Part shown: positions 36,960 through 48,367 of the stretch, piece by piece
How positions within the stretch are numbered: the first letter of the stretch is position 1
Layout: each line of letters opens with the position of its first letter
Assembly (NCBI GenBank): GCA_038496445.1
Contig: JALMLS010000311.1
Location: forward strand, 1-64,000
Direction of reading: 5' to 3'
Source of the DNA: Trichosphaerium sp. ATCC 40318
Taxonomy: Eukaryota > Discosea > Flabellinia > Trichosidae
DNA length: 64,000 bases
Notes under the pieces: generated by a model
Database searches by the model: none
The model's input: the letters and a program-made list of their open reading frames with translations, nothing else
What the model was told of the DNA's origin: nothing
Made by a program: the position numbers and the translations under genes

Positions 36960-38605
36960 ATGGAGTACCGCGCACGTCATGGTGCTAAGCGCCCTCCTGC
37001 AATGTGCCAATATTTGAAGATATTGATCCTCTTCGGTGTTATTTCGTACTCAATTATATGGTTATTACTACAACCACGTGCGCATGTTAAACCCAGCGCT
37101 GTTGTAGCGCCTTTAATCAAATCTAGGTCAAAAACAAGAAATACAACACGAGGTAGCTAACCATGACTATGCCGTCGAAAGAGAACCCAAAGCGTTAAGA
37201 CGTAAGCTGTGATACATAACCAAGTGATGAACGACTTTTACAAACTTATTAGCGAGAAAGAAACAAGGGTGGATACTTGGCGACGCAAAGTGGCTGGAAT
37301 GTATTAATGATGAGACACTACAAACCAACAGACTCATAAACCGTATTGACGAGAAGCCTACTGTTATTTTACTCTGGGACATATTTGCAAGTGTATGTAC
37401 TATGTGAAAAAGAAGCATGCGTTCATTATTAGTAGAGTGGAAGACGTCAAATCAAGGACTCTTATCCAATAGCCTTTAACGTATATATGCCAAATGTAAG
37501 CTTGCTTCTAAACTTTATGTGTTAGGATCCTGTTCCGGAATGTGATGTGGACTGCGTTGTATTGGCGAATATCACTGCTTCTCCTTCATGTGCTAGTATG
37601 GTTGATGCGATTGTTTTTACTGAAATGCCGAGAACATATTCATTGGAGTATTTCCAAAGCCCATATCGTGTCGCTTATAACTATTACTTGAATCCGACGT
37701 TTTATGAAATACCAATAGATATCCACATGTCAAGGCGCCCTTCAGCTGATGTACCGATGCTCCACATCCCGAAATGCCCTCTTTCAAATATGGTACTAAA
37801 ATACCACGTGATATCTCCCGCTCTTTGTTTTACATACCTCAGGTTGCAAAAGAGTTTGATCGTAATATTATACTACTGTGGATTTCTGATTGTTCCGCTT
37901 TACCAAGTATTGCTCAAGATCTTATTCAGTTATTGCTGAAGGTGCGTGTGATAGGTTTACTTAAGTTGTATTAACAGCAATAAAAAATACAGAACGGCTA
38001 TGAAATACATGGAGAAACATGTGGCATGCAGGTACACAATAACACATTCATCAGGCTATTTGACAAATACTCAGGGAATAGAACAGATCTCGTTTGAAGG
38101 TGCCAGACAGAGTAGTAGTATTAATGTTGCTTATTCACCTTTTTGTACATAGACTTTAGACAAACAATTGGAAAGTATACCTTTGCAATAATCATAGACG
38201 CTATGGCTTCATCTCAACATTTCAGTAAAGAAGTCATGGAATCAGTTTGCTCTAACACCATCACAGGTACTAATATTTCGTATAATACAAACTTACTCTT
38301 ATTTTGTAGTATACTATGGATCACGTGTTTTAGACAAGCTGTTCACGTGGGGTCCAGAAATTATAAGACTTGAGCACCAGTGAGTTATACTTCATGAGTG
38401 GCTTCGCTTACAAAGTCTTACTAGATCTTCACTGCCAGGAATTATGCGCTTGTTAGACGGTATTAGACAAGGAGATGCTATCAATTACTATCAAGATCAA
38501 GAAGCAGAAGGTGAGATATTGGGACATCCTTATGAAGACTACTCAGAAGAAACAGCAGCATGTAGACTATGTAAGGCCTTATCAAATGTAGAGAATAGTG
38601 TATGA
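36960..38605 (+). CDS. GT10 fucosyltransferase-like type II membrane enzyme
   Basis: The N-terminus has a basic stretch, then ILILFGVISYSIIWLLL as a signal anchor, giving a Golgi type II topology. Downstream exons encode a divergent GT10 domain. VVLANITASPSC and DAIVFTEMPRTYSL form the N-terminal half, followed by MSRRPSADVPM where GT10 enzymes have MTYRRDSDIP. NIILLWISDCSAL, HGETCG and KYTFAIIIDAMASSQHFSKEV correspond to the SNC, YGxCG and FxLAFENSxxxDYITEK motifs. A final SLPGIMRLLDGIRQGDAINYY fits the family's C-terminal helix. It should transfer fucose from GDP-fucose to glycoproteins. The usual FENS string is replaced, so donor use is uncertain. Several introns; the TGA at 38603-38605 ends the frame. 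Confidence 0.78.
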
Positions 38606-38733
38606 ACGAATCCAACAATCTTAAATTGGTGTCTTTTTTAACCAACTTATTTGTTTCAGTGATTGACATCTCAAGTTATCAGTTATAAGTTGGGCTAACC
38701 ATCCCATTTCATGTTTTATTGATTGGGTTAGCA

Positions 38734-40304
38734 TGGAAGGACAAGTTTGGATACGAGACGAATATTTAAAGCGAGATCTTTGGCGTAAAAGGTGGTTAAA
38801 GTTGTCAGACGATCAACTGTTGCTATTTAGCGGTAAGAATAGTAAAACTACGTGTGGCTACACTGTTACGTTAACAGATGGTAAGGTCTTTATTTAATTC
38901 GACTCTAAATACCAATAGACGCCGTAATCGAATCTACAAACATCGCAATGAAGAAAAGACACGGATTTGCGGTACATTTTTGTTAAATAAATACAAACTG
39001 ACATCTATAAAAGGTTTCCACCGTTGGAGGTAGTACAGTGCACTTTTGCGCCTCCAAGCAAACAGAGCGTGATTTATGGGTTGAAAAAATAACGGCAGCT
39101 ATTCCTGCGAGGACCCTTGACAGCATTCCTACTGAGCTTTGGATTTACATCATTCAATATTCTAACTTGAGCACAGTTCTATCTCTACGAGTAGTAAGTA
39201 GGACGATGTTTGCTTCTACCGTCTACAGTCTACGTAAGAAGCTATCGCAGGACGACGCGCTCAAAATGGCGCGAAGCATGACTCTCAGCGGCGCGAAGGT
39301 AAGATTGCAGTCTCGAGAGCGGATATTGAATAACGTTGTAGGCTGCTGATGCACTGAGGCGGTCTACTACGCCTTCTTATAACCGCCAAGCACGTTGGTT
39401 TTGGGATGTAACGAACCAAGCTTTGATACTTCTTGAGCACCTTGACAGTAGAATAAAATTGACAACTAGTGGCTTTAACTGTTGTAACGGCATGGCACAC
39501 GTAAACATACTGCGAGGTACGGGCTGTGGTATGATTATGATTTACGATGGCGTTATCTCTCCAACAACGCGATGCATGGCTAGGTACTATGGTGCTATAT
39601 GCGCTAGGAACATTGCAACCTTTTGGGAGATTTTCGGCGAGCAGCTGACTAAGGAAGACAATGAAGGTGAAGAAGAAAGAGTTGTTGGCCAAAGTGACTT
39701 GGACTTTTGTTTGGAGATGAGATTAATCAACTCAACAAAAGCATTCTTCCTTATCATTTGGTCAGCCCTTTTTAGAGGTATACCTGAATTTGAGCGATCG
39801 TGCTTAAGCCAAATGACAGCATCAGGGCTACAGCTGGTGGCGGCAATCTTGGAGTACAAAAAAAATCCAAAAAGTACAATTAATGATGTTAATTTCAATG
39901 AATTGTTCCCTTCTATGACGCTCACTGAGACAATGCCTGAATGGACAAGGACACCTGATAAATTTAGAAAATACTTAAAAAATATAAAATGGGATATTGA
40001 TCACGTGACAATGATTTTAGATGACTTGGAAGCTCACAACAAGCACATGTTAGATTTTTATCAACGTGGTATAATTTATTATAACATGGCATGTATACAA
40101 TGTATGCTGGTTAGGGCGTACAAAGATTCACAAACTAAGAAAGTAGATAGTACTGATGTATGGCTTAAAACAGCAATGGATTACTTAAAGGAAGCGAGTT
40201 CTTATGATGATTGTCCTGGATTATCTTACTTTCTACAAGACGCTGATCTCAGAGAACTTAGAGAATCAGTAGACGCACACGAGTTTGTAAATATCTTTGT
40301 CTAA
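38734..40304 (+). CDS. PH domain, F-box-like and helical C-terminal protein
   Basis: The product starts MEGQVWIRDEYLKRDLWRKR, a typical PH-domain start with KRWLKL and DDQLLLFSG. It ends that domain with CASKQTERDLWVEKITAAI across two introns. Immediately after it is IPTELWIYIIQYSNLSTVL with LRVVSRTMF, a good match to an F-box-like helix set. The remaining 300 residues are helical, with TPR-like pairs near the end (FYQRGIIYYNMACIQCMLV, WLKTAMDYLKEASSYDD). A phosphoinositide-recruited SCF substrate receptor is a reasonable inference, not shown. I do not know this domain order from a named family. It is followed by a tail-to-tail gene on the minus strand only 141 bp away. Confidence 0.8.
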
Positions 40305-40445
40305 ACAACCAGCATCTAATTGGTCTACAATTAATAAATAATTTTCTTTTAAAAAGTACTTGAATTGAAACATCTCCCAAAAAAATTTCTGCAGTTTTGT
40401 GCTAACATTTTTTGTGATAATAGTAGTACTTTTTTTATTTAACAA

Positions 40446-41977
40446 CTAGTTTACATTTGCCAATTTCACTTGTTCAGGGTTCATTGTACGTCGATTTGTG
40501 TTTTCAAATGAGCATGTAGCGTTTACATCAGTAAACAGAAGAGCATCATCTAACTGAGTACTCACTTGCACGTGAGGAGCTTGGTTAGATATATATTTGA
40601 TAAGAGACTGTGTAGTACCATCCCACCAGTACGGGATGATAACAAGCGTTATACCTGTAAAAAAAACCTCAGCTTTAAACAAAAGAAAAGTGAAAAAACT
40701 GATCGACAATCTCGACATTTTTCTCACCTGCAACGTGACATTGGACTCTTTTTTCGACATCATAAGCTTCTCTAGTTACACTTGATAAACCCTCTCCAAA
40801 TACCTTATCATCATAATGTTGCTCACCTAAATGTATAAGAAAAGCAATTAAACAAATGCAACTGGTAAGGCATACCTTGATATTCAAAAGCAAGTGTTAA
40901 ATCAGGTACAAATACATCAACGGTCAAACTTCTTCCTGACGCTGCTCGCGTCCCTACAGCATGCTCATCTATGACATGACACTCAGGGAACACTCTAGAA
41001 ATACATGATGACATCCACCTACAAAACAAAGAGGTAGCGTAAGACTACAGGAAGCCCAAGTCTGCTTACCTTTGTCGTGATTTTTTGGACAAGGTAATAA
41101 ACTTATGCCACTCCCAACGGTACTGCGGATCCAACACTGATAAAACTTGAGGATAATATCTTAACAATCCTCCACCACCTATCTGACACACCTGCGCTTT
41201 TGATACTGTATACCTAAATGGAGAATATTAACAACAAGTTCTCGTCAAAATTCAAACCATACCAAGAGCTTAGTGTCTTTATACCGAGTGTGTCCATAGC
41301 TTTGTGAAGGAAATCTTTGACATTCTTTGAGTCCTGCCAGTATCTATAAGGGTTTCTATCACCCTTTTCCTTAAACGACCAAGCATGACATGGGAAATTA
41401 GCGCACAAGGCACTTTGTAAAGATCCGTTGAATCTTTATGTAAAATGAGAAAGCTTTCGCTATTTCCATAACTATGTACCTGCTGATAAGCCCATGGCCA
41501 CGTTGCTTTATGACGCTGGCAACTGAAATGTTATACCATCCATCAAGCTCTTTTACGTTTAGTGTTTCGCTTATCGTGTCGAGAAGCTTTCCTTGGTTAT
41601 GTTTGTACCCCCAGTAGCGTTGGGGCACTTTTCTACATGAAATGTTAGTAACGCACGCCAAATAACACTATTCGTACCTAAATCGCTCTGGTTGCCAGTT
41701 GTGCCACGGATAAATGCACTCAAGAGCTTTATAAACAGAATTGTCGTATCTATCGCGCGTTAACGCTACAAATAACATGAACGCGTATTTTATAGCGTAT
41801 TAAACCAGTTTTGTGGTTAACACACCTCAGCATGACACCTCTACCATTATTTTGGTTTATATCCCTGTGCGTAACACTATACCACCCATTTAAATCTTTA
41901 ACGCCAAGCTTTGCGCCAATAACCTCAAACCTTTGGCGCTGATGGGCAACATTGCACCAATAGCCACGCCAAATCAT
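40446..41977 (-). CDS. WY-module protein with RAP/PD-(D/E)XK-like C-terminal domain
   Basis: Three WY modules are followed by a nuclease-fold-like domain. Module 1 has YWCNVAHQRQRF, LGVKDLNGWYSV and a YDNSVYKALECIYP helix. Module 2 has RYWGYKHNQGK, LNVKELDGWYNI and FNGSLQSAL. Module 3 has RYWQDSKNVKDF, LGIKTLSSWYTV, IGGGGLLRYY and YRWEWHKF. The C-terminal domain has VDVFVPDLTLAFEYQGEQHY, then a helix with REAYDVEKR, then GITLVIIPYWWDGT. That is the RAP/Vsr-like PD-(D/E)XK order: D, then ExQ in place of ExK, then a beta strand with IPYWW. RAP domains occur on organelle RNA-binding proteins. The first in-frame ATG is at 41977, inside the expected start of module 1. An upstream targeting exon may be missing. 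Confidence 0.82.
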
Positions 41978-42251
41978 TGACAACGTTCACTCCATCGCTA
42001 AATTGAGATTTGTGGTATTTGACTTAATGTTTGGTCGTGACACGTGCACTTGGTCTCGCATAGACATACGACAAGATTTACTGCAGGGATGATAAAACAA
42101 CATACCCATCTATCACAGTTTTTTAGAACGACTTTGGTGGGCAATAAGTATTCGTTGGTTTGTATCCAAAGTTAAACAACACAGCTGTAAATTGTTGACG
42201 TTTTTTGACTACTGTTTTTGGAAGGAACTCGTAAGTTCCTGCAGGAACTAA

Positions 42252-43039
42252 ATGATGGGTGCGTTTTTTGTAATTGCGGTAGTTACAATTGTTTACGCGA
42301 GTTTAGAACCTAGTAATTCTAGTTCTCGCACTTCTACTGCGCCTCACTCCGAAGGCTATCTTAGTAGTAACGATAGCTTCTTTTCGCCAGATTCGGAACC
42401 CGAGCAGTTGATAGACCTTGGAGGACCTTATATTGCCGCTTGGATAAACGACCAATACCCAGCAGAAGAGAATAAATGGTCTACAGCATTTCTGCGTCAT
42501 ATTAGCTTGAACCTTGACGGAGCTTCTCTATACAACATGGTTACGTTGTATTACGCCAATGGACGAGCATACCCAACTTCTTTGGAGAACATTTTGGGAC
42601 CTTTCAAGTTGGAAGGGTTTTTTGCAATGTGTAAAGAGCGTTTTGATAAGGAAGCCCTTCAACGACAAATTAATGCCAAGAGAGCAGAAGCTGCCATTAA
42701 TCAAGCCAGAGACGAAGAAGAAGCTGCGAGAAGGCAAGCAGAAGCCGCCAGAAGACAAGCAGAATATGACAGAGAGATTGAGGAAATGCAAAAAGCACTG
42801 GATGCAATGAACGACAAGAAAAACTCAGATATGGTACAAAAGAGACTATCAAAGCATACACTTAAACACAACCCAAGGAAGAGTAGGGGATCATTAGCAT
42901 ATAATAACAAGGTACGTTAATCTTGATCGTTACAATAAATGTGTCTGACATTTAATAGCTATTCAAAATACCAAAACCATCAGCCACTGGACCTACAGTT
43001 AAAAAAAGACGTAAAAAACACAGGCGAAAACCAAGTTGA
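42252..43039 (+). CDS. Small membrane-anchored coiled-coil protein, unknown function
   Basis: Two exons (42252-42911 and 42959-43039) join in phase and encode 246 residues. The N-terminus MMGAFFVIAVVTIVYASLEP is a signal peptide or anchor. A Ser-rich spacer of about 35 residues follows, then a folded-looking part (LGGPYIAAWINDQYPAEENK, about residues 55-130). Next is a charged coiled coil with ARRQAEAARRQAE repeats (about 145-200). The last exon is very basic (KKRRKKHRRKP), ending in TGA. I recognise no family. If the N-terminus is an uncleaved anchor, the basic tail would be cytosolic. It faces away from the WY gene at 40446-41977, sharing about 270 bp of upstream DNA. Confidence 0.75.
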
Positions 43040-43317
43040 TTTTGTGCAACTTTGTGGATCAATCAAATGTAAATTTAACTGTATTGTATTTTAAAACTGT
43101 AATTATAAAAACTAGTCAGCTGGTAAATATTCTTATTTGGGATGCAATGCGCAGTTTTAATTGCGTGAAAACAAGCTGGGTTTTATCTCTTAATGTTGGT
43201 CTAACACGACATCTTTATCACGTTTTTAGCCGGCAAATAAATGTTGCCGCAACTTTGAATGCAATACTATATTTCTTGGCATCTCACGTGTGGTCCATAA
43301 AAATACAAGTATCTTAT

Positions 43318-45908
43318 TTAGTCCCAACGCCTTGCTTTATTCATGTGATTCATTAAACCAGACAATTGAGATGCACATTCTCCTTCTGATGTAATTGCAG
43401 CATCCAAAGAACGTGTTAAACGAGTGAACGTATCATAAGCCTGGTACAAAGGTATTTTTGCAGTATCTGTTTGTGATAACGCTTCTAACTGCTTTTCAAC
43501 AGCTTTAACCTTTTTAAGGAGTGTATGAGAGCTTGCTCTTGTAACAGCGAATATCGAATAGTTGTAAAGAGAGTACTCAGGGTACGATAGGTTGATTGCT
43601 GCTTGGCACCAAGCTTGAGAGTACATTTGGTATTCTATGCCTTCTTCTGCAAATGACTCACGTAAGTCCCTAAATATAAAAGTTAGATACCTTTTCTTAG
43701 CTATGGTGTAAGGTTGTGCGAGATTGTACCTGTCTGATGTAATGACCATCGTTGCTGAAAGGTTTTCTGGTGATAGTGTATGTACCCAAGCTTTCATTGC
43801 ATCGTCAGCACACTCAAAACCTGAGGCACTCAGCATTTCTATCGTAGTGCCATTCTCAGTACTTTGTTTAAGGAAAATAAGTCAGCATCTTTGGAAATTG
43901 AAGTGAAAGCGTGAAAGTAGTGGCGTACACTTCAGAGGTAGAGTCAAAGAATCTATCTCCGTACACAACAACACGTTTAACTTGTTTAAGATTTTCAAGC
44001 CATTTCTTTGTCAAGTCGATTACGCACTGGCGCATAATTTGTCGTTGAAGTGAATTTCCTTCATCAGCTAATGATTTATGAGTTAGTTTTAGTTGAGCCA
44101 ATATTTTGTGATGACTTACAATCTTTTTTAGATAGCCACTCTGATACGTATGGCAATGTATGAAAAATGTTATCACAATCGATTAATAGCGTGTTAACAC
44201 AATCTGGAATACTATCTACACTAAAAAAGAATAAGTTTTAAATAAAAGATTGTACAATCTTTTTTACACCAATCAACACGTACTGAAATTGGCTCGCTCT
44301 CCATTTTTGCTCCGGATACAATGTGAGCATAGCTTCTGATAATGAACCATAACTATTTGAGGGCGTTAATGTACGAAACTGAAAAGACAAAGCTCTATTT
44401 CTGTGAAACAAATAGACAGAAAAAAATAAGAAATGGTTGCAAAAGAAAAGATGTGTACATGTCTAATAGTGGTGCACCACCTAATCTTCTTATCTCCTCA
44501 GATGTTACACGATACCAAGCTTCAGCAGTGTGTAAATGTAAATGTTTTTTTACACGTGTAAGAAAATATCTTTGGTGTTTTGTCTTTTGCCACCACTCAG
44601 CGGTAGGTGCATCTCTAACAGAAGAACATAAATAACAAGACATCAACAATTTAAATCACGCTTACATAAACTCCCATAGTAGCCAATGATACTCTGGGAA
44701 AGCATTGACAAGTCGTTCATGCATACTTCGTATGTCTTTCTCCTCTTGCTGCCTAAAGAATATTGGTTAACACTTCAGTAGTTGGGTATTTTACACTGCA
44801 CGTCACGTACTCTACAGCCAAATCAAAATGTTTAGTTAGAACTGTATACCAATCACTCATTGCCATTACTTCCAAAACTTCTGCTGTATCTTGAATACGC
44901 TGTAAAACCGAGAGGTGTAAGCGAACAAAGCTCAAATCAAGTTGGGTTTTTGTGTTTTTATAAATAACAAAATGACTTGTTCTTGTCTTTTCATTCTTTT
45001 GTACCGTGTCAGTTTGTGGGCGTTGCTTGTTCTTCTTTTTTATACGCTTTGACACTGTTCCAAAAATTTCTTTACGTCTTTCCTCATTTACATCTCTAGA
45101 TACATTCCTATATAATTGTCGTTCAATGGCAGCGCTTGTTTTCTCACTAATTCTTCTATCAGGACGCTATTTAAAAAATGTTAATCATATATATCCTTAT
45201 TGCAACAGTAACACTTTGTTACCAATGTACCTCTCCTACGTCTATCCTTTCACTTCCAAATCTACTTTCGAAGCTACGCTCTTTATATGGCTCAGTATTT
45301 TCTTCTACTTTCTCCTCTACTATATCACTAGCTACTTCCTCTTTGTGATGATGTGGGTCATAAGATCTGGACCTATTCGGACGGCGATCTTCCCGTCTAC
45401 CTCTCCTATCACCTCTTCTGTCGTCATTCCTCTCATTGTACCCTGCACGTTTGTCTCTACCATCTCTTCGTCTCTCAGAACGTTTCTTGGATGGCCTGCC
45501 ATCATTGTCATACGCTGAGCTACCTCTACGTTTAGGCGCAGGTACATCAGCTTCAAGTTCAGAGAAATTAGCTCGTGGTACACCGCTATGGGCACTTTCA
45601 GCTCTTTCTTTTCGTTCCATATGCTTTTTTTTCTTTTCCATACTGTATAGGGAGTTAATAGGCCAATTGATTTCATGTCAAATGTTTGATTTTCTCGTTT
45701 CTCACCTGGACGAATTCTCAGTGGATACGAGGTCTACTAGGTCCAGAGCATAGCATCGTACGCCTAAAAAAGGAGAACAATTATTAAAAGTACATAATAT
45801 CCATCATTTACGCGTGATATGGCCACCAAGACACGCACCTTTGCGCCTAGACACCTTTCTAGTAGATTGTACACGAGATTGCACAATACAGCGTGCTGAT
45901 TGCCACAT
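43318..45908 (-). CDS. Mitochondrial WY-module protein with NYN/PIN-like nuclease domain
   Basis: Exons joined in phase start at ATG 45908 with MWQSARCIVQSRVQSTRK, an Arg/Ser-rich, acid-free stretch typical of a mitochondrial presequence. A linker very rich in Arg, Asp and Lys follows (RRGDRRGRREDRRP, about 45220-45640). Two WY modules come next: VMAMSDWYTV with FPEYHWLLWEF, and LHTAEAWYRV with LGGAPLLD and YGSLSEAMLTLYPEQKW. The C-terminal domain has LLIDCDNIF, RVVVYGDRFF, FECADDAMKAWV and MVITSDR. This is the Asp/Asn arrangement of YacP/NYN-type PIN nucleases. The protein ends in a helical segment (stop at 43318). It may bind and cut or process mitochondrial RNA. Catalysis is inferred from motif retention only. 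Confidence 0.82.
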
Positions 45909-46023
45909 AGTACGCAATGAAGTGATTTGTACTACTTTTCTCAACAATAGCCAGAACTGAACTCCTGATGGAACTTGTACGACCAAAAGCCCAAAAAAAA
46001 AAAAATTGTTATTTTGCTCACAA
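45909..46023. promoter_or_regulatory. Shared divergent promoter region, WY-NYN gene and ALDH
   Basis: About 115 bp separate the two divergent ATG codons. An A run lies at about 45992-46004. The spacing matches the 115 bp between the plexin-like gene and Nup88, showing how little upstream DNA genes here need. Confidence 0.4.
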
Positions 46024-48288
46024 ATGACAGACAAACTGGGTAGGGAAATTGCTTGTTACCAATTATCGTCTTACGCTATTTAGATGATGTTCCTGTCGTT
46101 GTAGACGTTTTAAAGCGTGGTTTTGCCACAGGAAAGACGTTACGTGTTTCATGGAGGAAACAACAGTTGTTAAAGCTCAAGAAGATGATTGTTGAAAACA
46201 TGAGCGAGGTACAAACGTACTTTACACAACAATTGTGATTAACGTCATGGCAAGTTAAAACAAGCATTGTCAACTGATTTGAGACATCCAGATTCTCTAT
46301 CAGGCGCTAATATGTACGGCATGATCGGGGAAATTGACACCATCCTCGACAACTTGGATAAATGGGTGAAACCACAGAAGAAATCGACTCCTCTCATGTT
46401 GAAGGTACAACCGTTAATAATTACCAATTTCCTAAAATGCTGGCTAGCCAGCAAGCGCATACGTGCATCCAGAACCTTTGGGTGTTGTACTTGTTATCGC
46501 ACCTTGGAATTATCCAATCTCCTTGTGTTTGAAGCCTGTTTTCGGTACGTCGTTTCGCCGTTTCTTTTAAACGGTTTGACATGTGTCGGTAACCTCAGAG
46601 TTAACAAAGAGTAGGTGCTATAGCAGCTGGTAACGCTGTTCTAGTCAAACCATCAGAAGTAGCACCAAGTTGCGAGAAGCTTTTATACGAGCTACTCAAC
46701 GACCCAAAGTACGTTCTTGTTGTTATCAATAACTTACCATAACTCTAAGATATGTTGATCCAGAGGTTATTCGTGTACTTACTGGAGGTGTTAAAAAAAG
46801 TACAGAAATACTCAAACAGAAGTTTGACTTGATTTTCTTCACTGGAGGAACGAGCGTTGGAAAGATTGTAATGAAGGTACCAAAAAAAAAAAAAAAAATA
46901 ACTAAACAACGCTAACGTCCAATTAAAATAGGCTGCTGCAGAGCATTTGACACCTGTCGTACTTGAACTTGGTGGTAAAGCACCAACTATTGTTCATAGT
47001 GATTGTGACATTAAGGTATCCGCAAGGCGTATCGTATGGTACGTATCAATCAAGCTGTTTATATTTTTTTTTTTGGATTTTTGAACATCTGGAAAGTTCA
47101 TCTAAATTATTGGCTTATTAACGTTCAAAAAGGGGCAAAACACTAGGTTGTGGACAAAATTGTATATCACCAGACTACTTGTTCATACACGAGAGTATCA
47201 AATCAAAGTTCGTTGCTGCATTAAAAAAAGCAGCTGATGAGTTTTTCCCTATTGGCATGTCCAAATCCAAGGTAAGAAATAAACCGGATCATCAACTCCA
47301 GCCACAAAAAGCAAAAAACTCTCTTGAACAAAAAAAGTTCATAAACAAATCTAGCCGATCTACGGATGTGGTTGGACACTGCGCAGAACATCCATATTTA
47401 TCGTTTTTAGGATTACGCACGCATTGTTAGTGATAGGCATATTGATAGACAGATATCTATGCTAGAGGAAATAGATAAGGAAAAAATACTCGGTGGTGGT
47501 AAATATGATAAAGAAGAACGTTTCATGGAGTTTACTCTTATTGATAATCCTCCACCAGATAGCAAAGTAAGTTTTAGTTTTTTTGGTTTTTTTGATTTTT
47601 TTTCCTTTATTTATTTTTTAGATCGCCACTGAAGAGATATTTGGCCCTATTCTTCCTGTATATACATACCGTGATATCGAGGAAGTTATAAAATATGTTA
47701 ACGATAGACCAAAACCGTTAGTATTATACTTATTCTCCAAGTAAGTCAAAAATCATATTAACAAAAAAGAGTGAAAATTCGTACTAAACGTTTCATAGGA
47801 GCAAAGCCTTGAAAGATAAAATACTTCAAAGTACTTCATCAGGTGCAGTCGTATTCAATGATACAATGATGCACTACATAGCATCTGATCTACCATTTGG
47901 TGGTGTAGGAGACTCAGGCATTGGAAAATACCATGGTATGTATTTCTGAAAAAAACGTAAAAATCCCAAATCAGAAACGCTTACTCCACTCAAAAAGGTT
48001 CTACTTCTTTTGAAGTATTCTCTCATTATAAGTCCGTTCTTGACAAGGTACTTCATAACTTATAAATCATGTTTGATACTGAAACTAATATAATTCAAAA
48101 CAAAGGGTCTATGGCCAGATATGAAGCTTCGTTATCCTCCGTACTCTGATAGAACAAACAAAATATTCAATTCTGTACCTCCACGTATTTCAAACAGCGC
48201 CAAAAGCGCTTTGACACTTGGTACCATTGTGGCTGCAGTTGGAGCCGCTGCTTTTATTGCACTCAGAACCGGTCTCATCAAGATGTAA
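46024..48288 (+). CDS. Fatty aldehyde dehydrogenase, ALDH3 family, C-terminal anchor
   Basis: ALDH3 enzymes oxidise aldehydes to acids using NAD(P)+. A short first exon (MTDKL) joins to [19 protein letters not shown]. The core has [14 protein letters not shown] (cofactor site), [41 protein letters not shown] with the catalytic-base Glu, and [11 protein letters not shown] with the nucleophilic Cys. EEIFGPILP and [16 protein letters not shown] follow. The tail [20 protein letters not shown] is a transmembrane anchor, as in microsomal ALDH3A2, leaving the enzyme on the cytosolic face of ER or peroxisome. All key residues are present. About ten short introns. AATAAA at 48336-48341. Tail-to-tail with the channel gene, 79 bp apart. 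Confidence 0.95.
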
Positions 48289-48367
48289 CCTCGAAAGAGG
48301 TCAAGTACATTTCAACTCAGTATAAATTGTCTCTAAATAAAATCTTTTTTTTAATTTACAATGAAGT

